Shown here piece after piece: positions 53,925 to 64,000 of a stretch of DNA of 64,000 bases. A model generated the notes under the pieces. It was not told the DNA's origin. It did no database searches and worked only from the letters and a program-made list of their open reading frames with translations. How positions within the stretch are numbered: the first letter of the stretch is position 1; every line of letters starts with the position of its first letter. The stretch is from Melitaea cinxia (Eukaryota; Arthropoda; Insecta; Lepidoptera; Nymphalidae). The stretch is from contig NC_059412.1 in NCBI RefSeq assembly GCF_905220565.1, positions 12,744,125 through 12,808,124 on the forward strand. Direction: 5' to 3'. Both the position numbers and the translations under genes were made by a program.

Positions 53925-54465
53925 ATATATTCACTAGTGAAACACTGGTTATATCAAGCGAAGGCTACAGCCGTTGCGTCTCATTGGTATAGTAATAACT
54001 ATTCATTGGGGACACACCGGCTAGAGCAGGCGAAGGCTACAGCCGTTGCGTCTTATCGGTATTGTAGTAGACATTCACTAGTGACGCACCTGCTATAGCA
54101 GGCGAAGGCTATAGCCGGTGCGTCCTATTTGATTGTAATACACTATTTGACAGTGACGGAAAGGCTGTAGCAGGCGAAGGCTATAGCCGGTGTGCCCTAT
54201 TTGATTGTAATAAACTATTTGACAGTGACAGAACGGCTATAGCAGGTGAAGGCTATAGCCGGTGCGTCCTATCTCTATAATTATATACTTTTTTCAAGTG
54301 ACGGAACAACTATAGCAGACGAAGGCTATAGCCGTTGCGTCCTATATGCATAGTTATTATATCGTTACTAGTGACGGAACGGCTAAAGCAGATAAAGGCT
54401 ATAGCCGTTATGATTTTATTTAAATACTTAGTACTTTTCACTAGTGACGGTGCGGCTACAGCATT
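53925..54465 (+). repeat. 72-bp tandem array, seven units plus a partial
   Basis: The core gaaggctatagccg occurs at 53,960, 54,032, 54,104, 54,176, 54,248, 54,321 and 54,393, spaced 72, 72, 72, 72, 73 and 72 bp, with a partial unit at 54,445. Each unit has CGGCTATAGC and its inverse GGCTATAGCCG separated by a short AGGCGAA, plus actagtgacggaa before it. The array is within the transposon's right end, 60 bp from the terminal repeat. Confidence 0.92.
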
Positions 54466-54593
54466 TCATACAATAATGAAGTGTAAAAGTGGCGTTGCAA
54501 AATCGGCCCTAGTGTCCGCGAACGTGTTAATGCAACTTCGCTGGAATGTATGAGATGTGTATTATCTTTTAACCGCTTTAAGGGGTCACATAC

Positions 54594-55572
54594 TGTAACG
54601 TTGTGCTGGAACGTTACTCTAATAAATAAGATCTTGTAGTAAAGATTAAGTTTTTTCACTTTATTTTTATCATGCTTCTACTTGTAGCGCCATCTATCGG
54701 CATGTTTCAACACTTCGTGACTACTTGTGTTTCATATCGGCGTTTTTTCTCTAATAGACTTAATAGATGCCGCTGATGTTTTTTGGTAATTATTGATCTT
54801 TCTTTAATAAAATCAATTTAATTGTAATTAGAAATTCTAAATTTAATATTCCTGTCTACTCCTTAAATTATAAAATAATTTAATATCTAAATTTAAACTT
54901 AATAATTTATAAAAATACAGACTATGCTTAACGCATAGACTTTTGCTTGTCAATATTCCCTTGCTCGCGTGTCTTTGCTTCTCTTTTTCGTTGCACTTCG
55001 TTGCCGCCGAACCTCGAGACCTAACCTCGACCCTAACTCGGCTTAAATCCCGCTGGGGTGAGTTCTCATGATATCTATTATAATTACATATTGCTGGTGT
55101 TCTTAACTTAACGAGAAAATTGTAATTATCTATTATTTTGCTAATTGTGACACTGGTTTCTGAATTGTTCTTTTCCTGACTCGGAACTTTCTTCGTTCCA
55201 GGATTTTTACTTTAAGATTTATATCTTTAATTATACTTTGCTACAAATCGAGTCACTACCCTCGATTAATAACGGGCTGACTGATTACCGGCATTTACAC
55301 CGGTGGAGATCTCCGCCGGTCATCGGACGAAGACGGAACTGAAGACCATCATCGCCGGGAATTAGTCAGGCCAGTGTCCTTCCATATTACTTTCTAAGGT
55401 ACGTTGTTGTGGCGTGGGCCAGCTAAGGAAATAAAGGCTGAAAATCAGGTGCCTAACGCGCCTGATTCCGAACCTACCCCCTGTTTTCTGACCGCGTGCT
55501 ATTAAAATTCATAACTTTAAAAACTAGTATATTATTCTATTTCTACAACCCCTAAACCCCCAAAGCGCGGCA
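54594..55572 (+). repeat. candidate 5' LTR of the Gypsy element
   Basis: From TGTAACGTTGTGCTGGAACG to ...AAGCGCGGCA, ending one base before a primer site that starts TGGCGCCC. The left border is chosen only because it starts TG at a plausible distance; the 3' LTR lies beyond the window, so this cannot be confirmed. Confidence 0.45.
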
Positions 55573-55573
55573 G

Positions 55574-55590
55574 TGGCGCCCATAACGTGT
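55574..55590 (+). promoter_or_regulatory. Gypsy primer-binding site
   Basis: tggcgcccataacgtg has the TGGCGCC start of many Gypsy and BEL primer sites, which pair with a tRNA 3' end. The exact tRNA is not assigned. Confidence 0.5.
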
Positions 55591-56266
55591 AATTTCTAAG
55601 GCCTGCTCACGTTGTGATAGCGTATTTTTTCGTATTTTGTGTAAATCTAATCTACCTACACTTGCTGCATTGTGAACGTGAGGTGACCTATCGCCGAGCG
55701 AACTGGTACGTACTTATTTATTTGCTTAATTATTGTTTAATTGTCACTATATTTCCTATAATTGTATATTTGTTTCGTATGTTATAATTTGCTACAATAT
55801 TTTGTTATTTCGAATCGGCCGTGCTATACGTCAAAATTTTTAAGTAGTTATTTATCATATCGCTTTAAAACTATAAAATTACTACAAAACTCTAATAATT
55901 GTTGTAATATGTGTTAGTTCGCGGAGCTATGGTAATAACTATTAAATTCAATTTATTTTTACAAAAATTTTTCAACTACCTACAATTAGTTTCATTTCCG
56001 AATTCATTAATTTTCTATCGTTGTTTTTACATTTTATTTGTCACTAAGCGTAATTCTGTGTAGGTAATAGGTAGCATACTTTGTAAAGAACACCATTTAA
56101 CTATACTTACATGTAAACAGCTGATCTATTATTCGACAATCTTAACTATTTGCGATTTGTATAACTTCTATAACTTTTAAAATTTTAACTATTTAAGATT
56201 TCTGTAACCTACGTTATCTTATTGTTTTGTATAACTTAATAGTAATCGTTTTGATCGCTAGATATC

Positions 56267-57646
56267 ATGGAAACATACCCCATTAAATTCTTTTTGCTAA
56301 ACAAAAATGAATTAAACTATGAAGTATTAATCAGAGGCGAGGAACCTGCTTCAACCGTACTAGGGTTGCGTAGACAGATAAATAAATTGACTCCTATTAT
56401 TCCCACTACTGACATTTGTGAGTCTGGTATTGACCCCGAGGTCGATATCACAGGTGCACTTTCATCCTTGTCGGAATTGTCATCTCGTGTTAAAAATTTA
56501 GAGGAAAGGTTTGATTCAAATCTTTTTGAACGAACTAGGGCCTTGTGTCACCATTTGTTTCATCGTATTAAGCGCATGGATTGTTCGGATCCTAAATATT
56601 CTAACAAAATTAAGTCTTTAACAAAAGATTTTTCAACTCTGCTTAATAAAGTTAATATGTTAGGTAAATCTAGTAACCCTACTACAAGCTCAGAGCCTTC
56701 AGCTAGCTTACAATCTACTACAGAGCCTACAAACGTATCAGTATATTGTGACCACACGCAACTAAGCGGACTACAAAAAATTAAATTCAATGGCAAGTCA
56801 TGTGTGCATGAGTTTGTGCAGAGAGTGAGTGAGTATAGCTCTGTAAGAAACATACCCTCTACTAAATTATTAACCTTTGCTACTGAATTCTTTACGGGTG
56901 ATGCTTTGCATTGGTACCGCAGTATTAGTTCTTCTGTAAATTCTTGGGACGAGCTGGTCACCTTGCTTAAGGAGGATTTCAGTCACTTTGATCATGACTA
57001 CAGATTAATGTCTGAAATCCGGAATAGGACACAGGGTTATTCTGAAAATATTACTATTTATTTGGCAAAGATGTCAGAGTTATTCTCTAGACTAACTAGG
57101 ACTATCTCCGAACAGGAAAAATTAGATATCTTATTACATCATATTAGACCTTGCTACTCTGGTGTATTGGCTTCTAATTCTTCATCCATTACTTCTATTG
57201 ATAATCTAAGAACACTATGTAGAAACTTTGAGAAAATTAAATGTTTAACTTCACAATTTAAAGAACCTCCTCGAGTCTCATCTGATACATTAGCTCCTGA
57301 CCTAGCATATTCGAAATCTAGTGACTATAATTCTAATAAAACTAATTATTATCCTCAAAAATATAATAACTATTCTAAAAATTATAACTTCAACAAATTT
57401 AATTATAAAAATCATAATAATAATTCCGGTTTCAATATTAAACATAAGGAGAGACCTACGGTATCTGCCATTTCCACTTCTGCCCCTAGGGGAAAACAAA
57501 CTTATTGTCCTCGTTGTCGTACTGCTGAACATTCCTTGTCTCAGTGTAAAGCTGATAGATTTCCCATTTGTTTTAAATGCGGTACGTTGAATGTTACATA
57601 CCCTAGCTGCACTAAATGTCATTCTAAGCAGAACCAAAAAAACTAA
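56267..57646 (+). CDS. Ty3/Gypsy gag, 459 aa, intact
   Basis: Structural protein that assembles the retrotransposon particle. It has an N-terminal region with heptad-like leucines (residues about 64-85, LSSLSELSSRVKNLEERF), a Ser/Thr linker, and a retrotransposon-gag core (about 170-310) with IKFNGKSCVHEFVQRVSEY, ALHWYRSISSSVNSWDELV and LKEDFSHFDHDYRLMSEI. An Asn/Tyr-rich stretch follows (350-395), then zinc-finger motifs CPRCRTAEHSLSQC and CFKCG..CTKC near the C-terminus. The start is the first ATG after a 700-bp leader. It ends at TAA 57,644, immediately after a slippery heptamer that would deliver ribosomes into pol. No stop or shift is seen. Confidence 0.85.
   Translation: METYPIKFFLLNKNELNYEVLIRGEEPASTVLGLRRQINKLTPIIPTTDICESGIDPEVDITGALSSLSELSSRVKNLEERFDSNLFERTRALCHHLFHRIKRMDCSDPKYSNKIKSLTKDFSTLLNKVNMLGKSSNPTTSSEPSASLQSTTEPTNVSVYCDHTQLSGLQKIKFNGKSCVHEFVQRVSEYSSVRNIPSTKLLTFATEFFTGDALHWYRSISSSVNSWDELVTLLKEDFSHFDHDYRLMSEIRNRTQGYSENITIYLAKMSELFSRLTRTISEQEKLDILLHHIRPCYSGVLASNSSSITSIDNLRTLCRNFEKIKCLTSQFKEPPRVSSDTLAPDLAYSKSSDYNSNKTNYYPQKYNNYSKNYNFNKFNYKNHNNNSGFNIKHKERPTVSAISTSAPRGKQTYCPRCRTAEHSLSQCKADRFPICFKCGTLNVTYPSCTKCHSKQNQKN
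57637..57643 (+). promoter_or_regulatory. -1 ribosomal frameshift heptamer A AAA AAC
   Basis: In the gag frame the codons are AAA AAC directly before the TAA stop, with an A ahead, giving the canonical X XXY YYZ heptamer A AAA AAC. The pol frame is -1 relative to gag and open from here. I did not find an obvious pseudoknot by eye in the following 60 bases. Confidence 0.75.
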
Positions 57647-60600
57647 TTACTGAGGATTGCTGCGATGAAACGGCTGTAACTAATAATAAAATATCTAACA
57701 ACTTTGATGAGGCTGACTGGAAAAATTGGCTTAGTACAGTCAAGACTTACTTCTCTAGCTATTTCATTGCATCAATGTTCGACAAACCTCCTAATGATGA
57801 TACTAGGCCTTATGCTGCTATTCAGGTCTGTGACCATAATCTGTGTGGTTTACTGGATTCTGGTTCTTCAGTCACTATTGTTGGTAATAATTCTCATTCT
57901 CACTTACTTTCTTTTGGTTTGACACTTCATACTGACGTCATAAAGCATTTTACTACGGCTGGTGGCCAATGTTTAGTGGCTATTGGATATATTAATTTGC
58001 CAGTAACTTTTGAAAAACAATTTCATATACTTAGGGCTTATGTCATACCATCTGTAACATCAAATTTAATTTTAGGCATTGATTTCTGGACAAAATTTAA
58101 ACTATTTCCTAAATTTTCAAAATCTATTTCCTTTCATAGTAATGAATATATCACTAGTGAAATTACTTCAGTATCTAAAACTAATATTCTATTGCACTCT
58201 TATAGTGACTTGTCTCATGACCAGCGTGTAACTGCTGATAATATTATAGAACAGTTTAGTAATATTTCTACTGAAAAGCGTGGGTTAGGTAGGACTCACT
58301 TAATAACTCATCACATTGATACCGGTGATTCTTTACCTATAAGACAGAGATACTACAGACTTTCTCCTGAAAGACAACGCATCCTTTCCGAACAGCTGGA
58401 TGAGATGTTATCTCTTGGTGTCGTTGAAGAGTGTGAGAGTCCATGGTCTTCTCCTGTCCTATTGACTCCAAAAAAGGATGGTACACTTAGATTCTGTTTA
58501 GATAGCCGCAAACTTAATTCTGTTACTAAAAAAGATGCATACAAATTACCCTACATTTCTGAAATTTTAGATAACCTCAAAAATGCTAAATATCTGAGTA
58601 GTATTGATCTATCTAAGGCCTTTTGGCAGATACCCATTGCTGAAGATGACCGTAATAAAACTGCTTTCTATATTCCTCACCGTGGAACGTTTAGATTTGT
58701 TACTATGCCTTTTGGTTTAACTAATTCACCTGCTACTCAACAGAGACTAGTTGATACCTTGTTTTATGGTCCTGAATTTGAAAACTCAGTCTTCATCTTC
58801 ATCGATGACATCATAGTCATAAGCTCTAGTTTTGAAAAGCATATTTCACTTCTTCTAAAAGTTCATAAAAAATTAGTTATGGCCAATCTAACAATTAACT
58901 TTGAAAAATCTGTGTTTTTTAGAAATCAATTAAAATACTTAGGTTATGTTATCGACTCTAATGGTCTTCATGTTGATCCAACTAAAATTGATTGTATTTT
59001 AAATTATCCTACACCTAAAAATAAAAAAGATGTTAAAAGATTTCTTGGTATTGCTTCTTGGTATCGTAAATTTGTGCCTAATTTTAGTACTATTGCTGGT
59101 CCTTTAAATAAATTAACTTCAACTAATAAAAAATCTAATCCCTTTGTTTGGTGTAATAAAGCTGAAGAGTCTTTCATTAAATTAAAAGAATTATTAGTTT
59201 CTGCTCCAATTCTATCATGTCCTAATTTTGACCTACCTTTTAAAGTACATACAGATGCTAGTGATTGTGGAGTGGGTGGACTCCTAACACAAACCGTTGA
59301 TGGTGTTGAACACCCTATAGCCTATATGAGTAGAACCTTATCTGGGCCAGAGCGAAATTATAGTATTACTGAAAGAGAAGCTCTCGCTGTCTTAGTGGCT
59401 CTAGAACATTGGAGATGCTACTTAGACAACGGCAAAAAGTTTACAGTTTATACTGACCATTCAGCTCTAAAATGGTTCCTTAACTTAAACAACCCTACCG
59501 GTCGTTTAGCTAGATGGGGTGTAAGATTATCAGCATTTAACTTTGAAATTAAACATCGCAGAGGAGTTGATAATATCATACCTGATGCTTTGTCTCGTGC
59601 ATGTCAGATCTCTACAATTGATAATAAGTCTAATATAATATCTACTACAGATTCTTGGTATTTAAATATATTTAGTGGTTGTCAAAATTCTCCTACATCT
59701 TTTCCAAATTATTTAGTGAAAAATAATCGCTTATTTCGCTTCATGCAAACTAAAAATCCTCTTAATAGGGAGTTCGAGTGGAAAGAAGTGGTTCCCTCTG
59801 AAGCTCGAACTGATATTATTCAAAAAAATCATTCAGACCCTACCGCTGGTCATGCTGGCATTTTTAAAACCTACAAACGTGTTAGCCTGAGGTACTACTG
59901 GCCTCGTATGCATGCTGATGTAGTTAAGCTAGTTACTTCTTGTGAAACTTGTATTTCCCATAAACATCAAAATCATGCTACTCTAGGCGAGATGGGAAGG
60001 CCTAAGCAATGCTCTAGACCTTTCCAGGTTATAAGTATAGATTTAGTAGGACCTCTACCCCCTACTAGGAATCAAAATTCTTTTATTCTAGTTGTGACCT
60101 GTTGCTTTAGTAAATACTGCTTACTATTTCCTATTAGGCGAGCAACTGCTGAAATAGTTACTAAAATTCTAGAGGAAAAAGTATTCTTAATACATGGTAT
60201 ACCTTCTACAGTTATACTTGATAATGGTAAACAATTTGTGAGTGCTACGTTGAAGCAAATGTTGAACAAGTATAAAGTACCTAAATTACATTTTACTCCT
60301 AAATATTCCCCTCATGTTAACACAGTTGAACGTTATAACAAGACTATTATTACTGCTATCTCTACATTTATTTCTTCAGATCAAAGAGTCTGGGACCAGC
60401 TGGTTCCAAAGATACAATTCGCTGTCAATAGCTCTGTAAATGAGGTAACTGGCTATACTCCATCATTTCTGGTGTACGGGCGTGAACTAGTCGCTTGTGG
60501 TTCACACTATATTGACACAGATGATGATGAGGATCTTATTTTTCAACCTAGAGACTCTTATGCTGAGAACTTAGGTATTCTATCTAGTATATTTAATAAG

Positions 60601-60879
60601 GTTCAGCGTTCATTATTAGAAGCTCATAGTCGAAATTCAAATAGATATAATTTGCGTAAAAAGTCTGTTGAATTCAATATTGGGGATACTGTTTGGAGGA
60701 AAACATTTTATTTGAGTGATAAAGATAAATATTTCAATAAAAAACTTGCTGAAAAATTCATTAAGTGTAAGGTTATTGATAAAAAATCTCCACTTGTCTA
60801 CACACTTGCTGATATGTCAGGTAAACCTCTAGGTGACTGGCATATTAAAGATATTAAATTAGTAAACTATAAACAATAA
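57647..60879 (+). CDS. Ty3/Gypsy pol (protease, RT, RNase H, integrase), intact
   Basis: The pol frame is open from the heptamer; its first ATG is 57,775, giving 1,034 codons from there. Numbered from that ATG: protease active site LLDSGSS (D28); reverse transcriptase with FIDD near 342-345 in place of the commoner YxDD; RNase H HTDASDCGVGG (D494) and YTDHSALKW; a His2Cys2 integrase finger (about 690-730, ending CETCISHK); integrase core D756 (SIDLVG), D816 (LDNGKQF) and E852 (TVERYN), a DD35E layout; and a chromodomain-free tail. No envelope gene is present, so this is a retrotransposon. The stop codon lies within a 12-bp duplication made by the LINE that follows. Confidence 0.9.
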
Positions 60880-60880
60880 A

Positions 60881-63856
60881 AATAAAGTAACGAATTCGGA
60901 ATTTATAGATAAGCGTTATACTGTTTATAGGAGAGATCGATTGTGCTCAGAAACTACTAAAAAAGACGGTGGAGGAGTTTTGGTCGCTGTTTCTAATCAT
61001 ATTCCTTCTTCCAGACATTCAAACTGGGAGAGCGATGCGGAGGACCTATGGGTCTCAATTGATGTAAAAACAAATAACATTGTCACAAAAATATTAATTT
61101 GCGCGGTATACCTTCCCCCACCAGTAAATTTGGAAAGCCTTACTCGGTTTTTAGAGCATACTAGCGATATTTTAGACGGAAATGACCAAGTCATAATATT
61201 GGGAGACTTCAACATGGGCTTTATTGGTTGGTCTCGCGGCGTGGATGGTGTTTCATGTAGTGCATTTAATTATGGTTCACCGCAAGGTCTGGCACTCACT
61301 GATTTCATGGCGCTGAATAATATTACACAAATGAACCCTCTTCCTAACGAGGATGGCAAAGTGCTGGATCTTGTTCTGACTAACTGCATTACGTTAGAAG
61401 TTACTAATTCTTTAAATATTATAAGTAAAATTGACCGAAAGCATCCTCCTTTATTGATTATTGTACCGGAACTAAAACCACACTTTCTTAAATCAGCCGA
61501 AAGACCCCGACCCAATTTTTTCAAAGCGAACTATAATCTAATTTTAGCTCATCTAAGGGAAATTAATTGGCCAAAACAGTTCGATAAGTGTCAAAATGTA
61601 AACGAGATGACCGCAGTGTTTTACCGTATATTGAACAATACCGTGGAAACATACGTCCCCGTTTCGAGACCAAAGAAAAGCAGGTTCCCCTCATGGTTTA
61701 GTAAGTCTCTGACTAAAATAATCTTGGAGAAGGAAAGCAAGCGGAAAAAGTTTATGAAATACAAAAATCCACGCGACAGGTTAGAGTATGAGTTACTTCG
61801 TGAACGAAGTAAAAAAATGATAGACGCATGCCTACAAAATTACAAAAAACGGGTTGAGAATAATATTATCGGGAATCCTAAATGTTTCTGGAACTTTATC
61901 AAGGATAGGCGAGGTGGTGAAACTACGATACCTGCCGAAATGACCCTTGATGACCAAACTGCTAACACTGGTACAAAAATCGCAGATTTATTTGCTAAAA
62001 ATTTTTCATCAGTGTTTAGTAACATAGTATTACCTGATAGTCTAGAGTCCACAGTGCACGGTCTGTCATACTTGAGTAAAATTAAATTTAGTGAAAATGA
62101 AATCAAACGTGCCAGTAATAAACTAGATATCTTTAAGGGTGCTGGTCCGGATGAGATCCCTCCTATCTTTGTGAAGCGCTGCGGCCCTACTCTTGCTCTG
62201 CCACTATCACTGCTTTTCAACAGGTCTTTGCATGACGGGGTGTTTCCTGAGTTGTGGAAAAAGGCAAAGGTCGTTCCTGTGTACAAAAAAGGTGACAATA
62301 AAGACGTCAAAAACTACCGTCCTATATCCATACTTTCATGTATACCTAAACTGTTTGAATCCCTTGTTTGCCCAATTGTCACGCGCCACTTGGAAAGCCA
62401 GATCTCAGAATATCAACATGGGTTTCGCAAGGGACGTTCTGTTCAAACGAACTTGGTGTCATTTATGTCCTACCTTAGTAAAGAAATAGATAGACGCCAA
62501 CAAGTGGATTGTATATACATGGATTTCTCGAGCGCTTTTGATAAGGTGTGTCACTCGCGTCTTATACATAAATTGAGAAAGTCTGGTGTGGGTGGGACCT
62601 TACTTGAGTGGTTTGAGTCATACCTAGCAAAAAGACTTCAGTTTGTGGTGCTAAACGGTCACGTATCACATGAGTATGTTGCGTATTCAGGAGTACCACA
62701 AGGATCCCATTTGGGTCCTGTTCTCTTCTCAGTGTTTATAAATGACATTATTTCTTCTATACATCATTGTAAATACTCCCTTTTTGCTGATGATCTCAAG
62801 ATATTCAAAACTGTCAGTACGAATAATGATGTGGAGCTCATCCAAGCTGATCTTGATGGAATAAATGTGTGGTGTAAATTAAACGGTATGATTATAAACA
62901 CGAAGAAATCTTATCACATTAAGTACACAAAGAAAAAAGTACAATTGCCATCAGCGTATAAATTACAGTCCGATACGTTACAGGAGGTTAAGGAGATTCG
63001 AGATTTGGGCGTGATAATGGACGCAAAATTGAAATTTAAAGTGCACATGGACACAACGGTAAAACAAGCGGCCAGGATGTTAGGTTTTCTTAAAAGAAAC
63101 ACCAAGGGATTTGTTTCTCCTCAAACCAAAATAATCCTTTATAACTCACTGGTTCGCAGCAAACTCGAATTTGCATCGGTTGTGTGGAGTCCCCAATACG
63201 TAGCACCATCTCAACGTATAGAGAGACTACAAAGATCTTTTACTAGATACCTGGCATACCACACTTCGGGCATCTCTCATAAGGCCACCTATGACTTACG
63301 GCTGAAACACTTTAAAATGATTTCACTTTATAATCGCCGCATAATACTAGATTTAACATTCCTCAAAAAGTTGATATCGGGACAGATTGCATGCGGTGAA
63401 TTGCTTGATAAAATAAATTTTAAAATCCCGTACAGATATCCACGAAAGCCCATTAATAACATACTTGTTGAACATGTAGGTAGAACAAATGCTCTTAAAC
63501 ATTCTCCATTATCGAGGATGTGTTCTGCGTACAATCGATTCTCCGCGTCAATTAAAGACTTTGATATCTTTCATGATTCAGGGACAAGTCTAAAAAAAAA
63601 AACTTACCGCACATTTCTGCACATAAATATAATGTTTAATTTGATATTTATACTATTCTTTTTTTTTTTAATTGTTATACTTCTGCTATATTTTTATGAT
63701 TTGCTGCAACTCTAAAATTGTTAATTAATGTCTTCTAAGGCGAGTGATGTATGCACCCGTAACTGGCATGCATACCGGACTATGTACATGAACGTGATAT
63801 TGTAATGTTTAGTATGTTATGCTGTTGGTGTATCAGTAAATAAATAAATAAAATAA
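60881..63856 (+). mobile_element. Jockey-group LINE, 5'-truncated, with 12-bp target duplication
   Basis: Flanked by ataaacaataaa at 60,869-60,880 and 63,857-63,868. The 5' end is cut inside the endonuclease domain; the 3' end has a (AAAT)n-type tail (63,837-63,856). The left duplication contains the pol stop codon of the Gypsy element, so the LINE landed at the very end of pol and separates it from its 3' LTR. Confidence 0.85.
60941..63715 (+). CDS. LINE ORF2: partial endonuclease and full reverse transcriptase
   Basis: The true frame is already open at about 60,885 (RYTVYRRDRLC), so the called start at 60,941 (TTG) is only the first start-like codon of a truncated ORF. Endonuclease (APE type) parts: DGGGVLVAV, ILGDFN (Asp and Asn) and the DLVLTN region; the catalytic N-terminal residues are missing. 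RT motifs: GPDEIPPIF, VPVYKKGDNKDVKNYRPISIL, YQHGFRKGRS, YMDFSSAFDKVCH (motif A), GVPQGSHLGPVLFSVF (motif B), SLFADDLKIF (FADD, motif C). A hydrophobic C-terminal tail (IMFNLIFILFFFFLIVILLL) is probably 3' UTR-like translation added by drift. No stops occur in 924 codons, so the copy is young, but it cannot retrotranspose without its 5' part. Confidence 0.85.
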   Translation: MCSETTKKDGGGVLVAVSNHIPSSRHSNWESDAEDLWVSIDVKTNNIVTKILICAVYLPPPVNLESLTRFLEHTSDILDGNDQVIILGDFNMGFIGWSRGVDGVSCSAFNYGSPQGLALTDFMALNNITQMNPLPNEDGKVLDLVLTNCITLEVTNSLNIISKIDRKHPPLLIIVPELKPHFLKSAERPRPNFFKANYNLILAHLREINWPKQFDKCQNVNEMTAVFYRILNNTVETYVPVSRPKKSRFPSWFSKSLTKIILEKESKRKKFMKYKNPRDRLEYELLRERSKKMIDACLQNYKKRVENNIIGNPKCFWNFIKDRRGGETTIPAEMTLDDQTANTGTKIADLFAKNFSSVFSNIVLPDSLESTVHGLSYLSKIKFSENEIKRASNKLDIFKGAGPDEIPPIFVKRCGPTLALPLSLLFNRSLHDGVFPELWKKAKVVPVYKKGDNKDVKNYRPISILSCIPKLFESLVCPIVTRHLESQISEYQHGFRKGRSVQTNLVSFMSYLSKEIDRRQQVDCIYMDFSSAFDKVCHSRLIHKLRKSGVGGTLLEWFESYLAKRLQFVVLNGHVSHEYVAYSGVPQGSHLGPVLFSVFINDIISSIHHCKYSLFADDLKIFKTVSTNNDVELIQADLDGINVWCKLNGMIINTKKSYHIKYTKKKVQLPSAYKLQSDTLQEVKEIRDLGVIMDAKLKFKVHMDTTVKQAARMLGFLKRNTKGFVSPQTKIILYNSLVRSKLEFASVVWSPQYVAPSQRIERLQRSFTRYLAYHTSGISHKATYDLRLKHFKMISLYNRRIILDLTFLKKLISGQIACGELLDKINFKIPYRYPRKPINNILVEHVGRTNALKHSPLSRMCSAYNRFSASIKDFDIFHDSGTSLKKKTYRTFLHINIMFNLIFILFFFFLIVILLLYFYDLLQL

Positions 63857-63868
63857 ATAAACAATAAA

Positions 63869-64000
63869 TTTTGCCCAAACTAATCAACTTCAATAACCTA
63901 ACTTAAAATTAACTTAAAACTTTAAATATTTTTTAACATTGATTTATTGTATCAACAGTTAACAATATAAATGTAAATGTTTGCTTAAGGAATTTAAACC
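63869..64000 (+). other. continuation of the Gypsy element after the LINE
   Basis: After the right copy of the duplication the sequence should be the Gypsy 3' noncoding part leading to the polypurine tract and 3' LTR, which must lie past the window end. Nothing diagnostic is visible in these 132 bases. Confidence 0.4.

Larger units (their letters stand above)
50233..54530 (+). mobile_element. apparently complete piggyBac transposon, 4.3 kb
   Basis: TTAA (50,233-50,236) followed by CACGTTCGCGGAC, and the exact inverse GTCCGCGAACGTG followed by TTAA (54,527-54,530). A single uninterrupted transposase gene lies between. Left subterminal copies of GGCTATAGC-like motifs occur at 50,249, 50,294 and 50,332, and a 72-bp array of such motifs fills the right end. 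Perfect ends plus an intact ORF suggest recent activity. Confidence 0.9.

Noticed and set aside
53925..54465. CRISPR-like array
   Set aside because: The whole 72-bp unit is repeated with no variable spacers, it is in eukaryotic transposon DNA, and no cas genes are present.
57321..57637. ORFs antisense or shifted within gag
   Set aside because: Shadows of the Asn/Tyr-rich gag segment; Ile-rich translations of the same AT-rich codons.
63640..63715. Transmembrane segment at the end of the LINE protein
   Set aside because: The Phe/Leu/Ile run comes from a T-rich stretch just before the stop, after the conserved end of the RT protein; it is more likely a read-through extension than a membrane anchor.

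Overview
The window reads as eukaryotic, AT-rich nuclear DNA, most likely from a moth or butterfly. I base this on GT..AG introns in several coding remnants, lepidopteran-style LINE and SINE tails (the 'gaggcctatgtccagcagtgg' and 'gaggcctatgcccagtagtagg' endings), Helitron-like short repeats ending in CTAGT, and many piggyBac-type elements. I see no ordinary single-copy host gene, no rRNA or true tRNA, and nothing bacterial. Nearly everything recognisable is a transposable element or a remnant of one, often nested in another. All family names come from motif recognition by eye, without a database search.

0-13 kb: a DDE_4-type transposase with a SWIM domain, split by a LINE tail; a tRNA-derived SINE; a BED-finger hAT remnant; a spliced Transib (RAG1-like) transposase relic; a Jockey-like LINE remnant; an apparently intact mariner (8.13-9.40 kb); opposed Gypsy fragments; a hAT C-terminus; and a decayed minus-strand coding trace. 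13-22 kb: a piggyBac N-terminal remnant, a LINE RNase H domain, a Copia gag-protease fragment cut by a PIF/Harbinger-like two-gene unit (minus-strand transposase lying in the intron of a plus-strand MADF-BESS gene, itself hit by a LINE and a retroposon), then two hAT-like remnants around an LTR-like block.

22-34 kb is poor in genes and holds layered DNA transposons: one with CCGTAAAATGG ends and an internal 21-bp motif array, one with GGTCTACCAGG ends that carries transposase exons and hosts a TTAA-flanked piggyBac-like element, palindromic MITEs, and another TTAA-flanked element. 34-38 kb holds a Gypsy gag (tRNA-Trp primer site) fused in frame to an unrelated fragment, and a second Copia fragment. 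38.7-45.4 kb is a many-exon THAP/P-element transposase relic with duplicated exons, Helitron-like insertions in its introns and, between two coding blocks, a minus-strand fragment of a TSSK-like protein kinase.

45.8-64 kb is the youngest-looking part. It has a piggyBac transposase broken by a solo LTR at its first catalytic Asp; an apparently complete piggyBac element (50,233-54,530) with an 866-codon transposase and a strict 72-bp tandem array at its 3' end; a Ty3/Gypsy element with intact gag and pol joined by a canonical A AAA AAC slippery heptamer; and a LINE inserted right at the pol stop codon with a 12-bp target duplication. The best candidates for new biology are the interleaved Harbinger/MADF genes, the 72-bp array beside the intact piggyBac gene, the kinase fragment inside the P-element relic, and the Transib relic that keeps RAG1-like zinc ligands.
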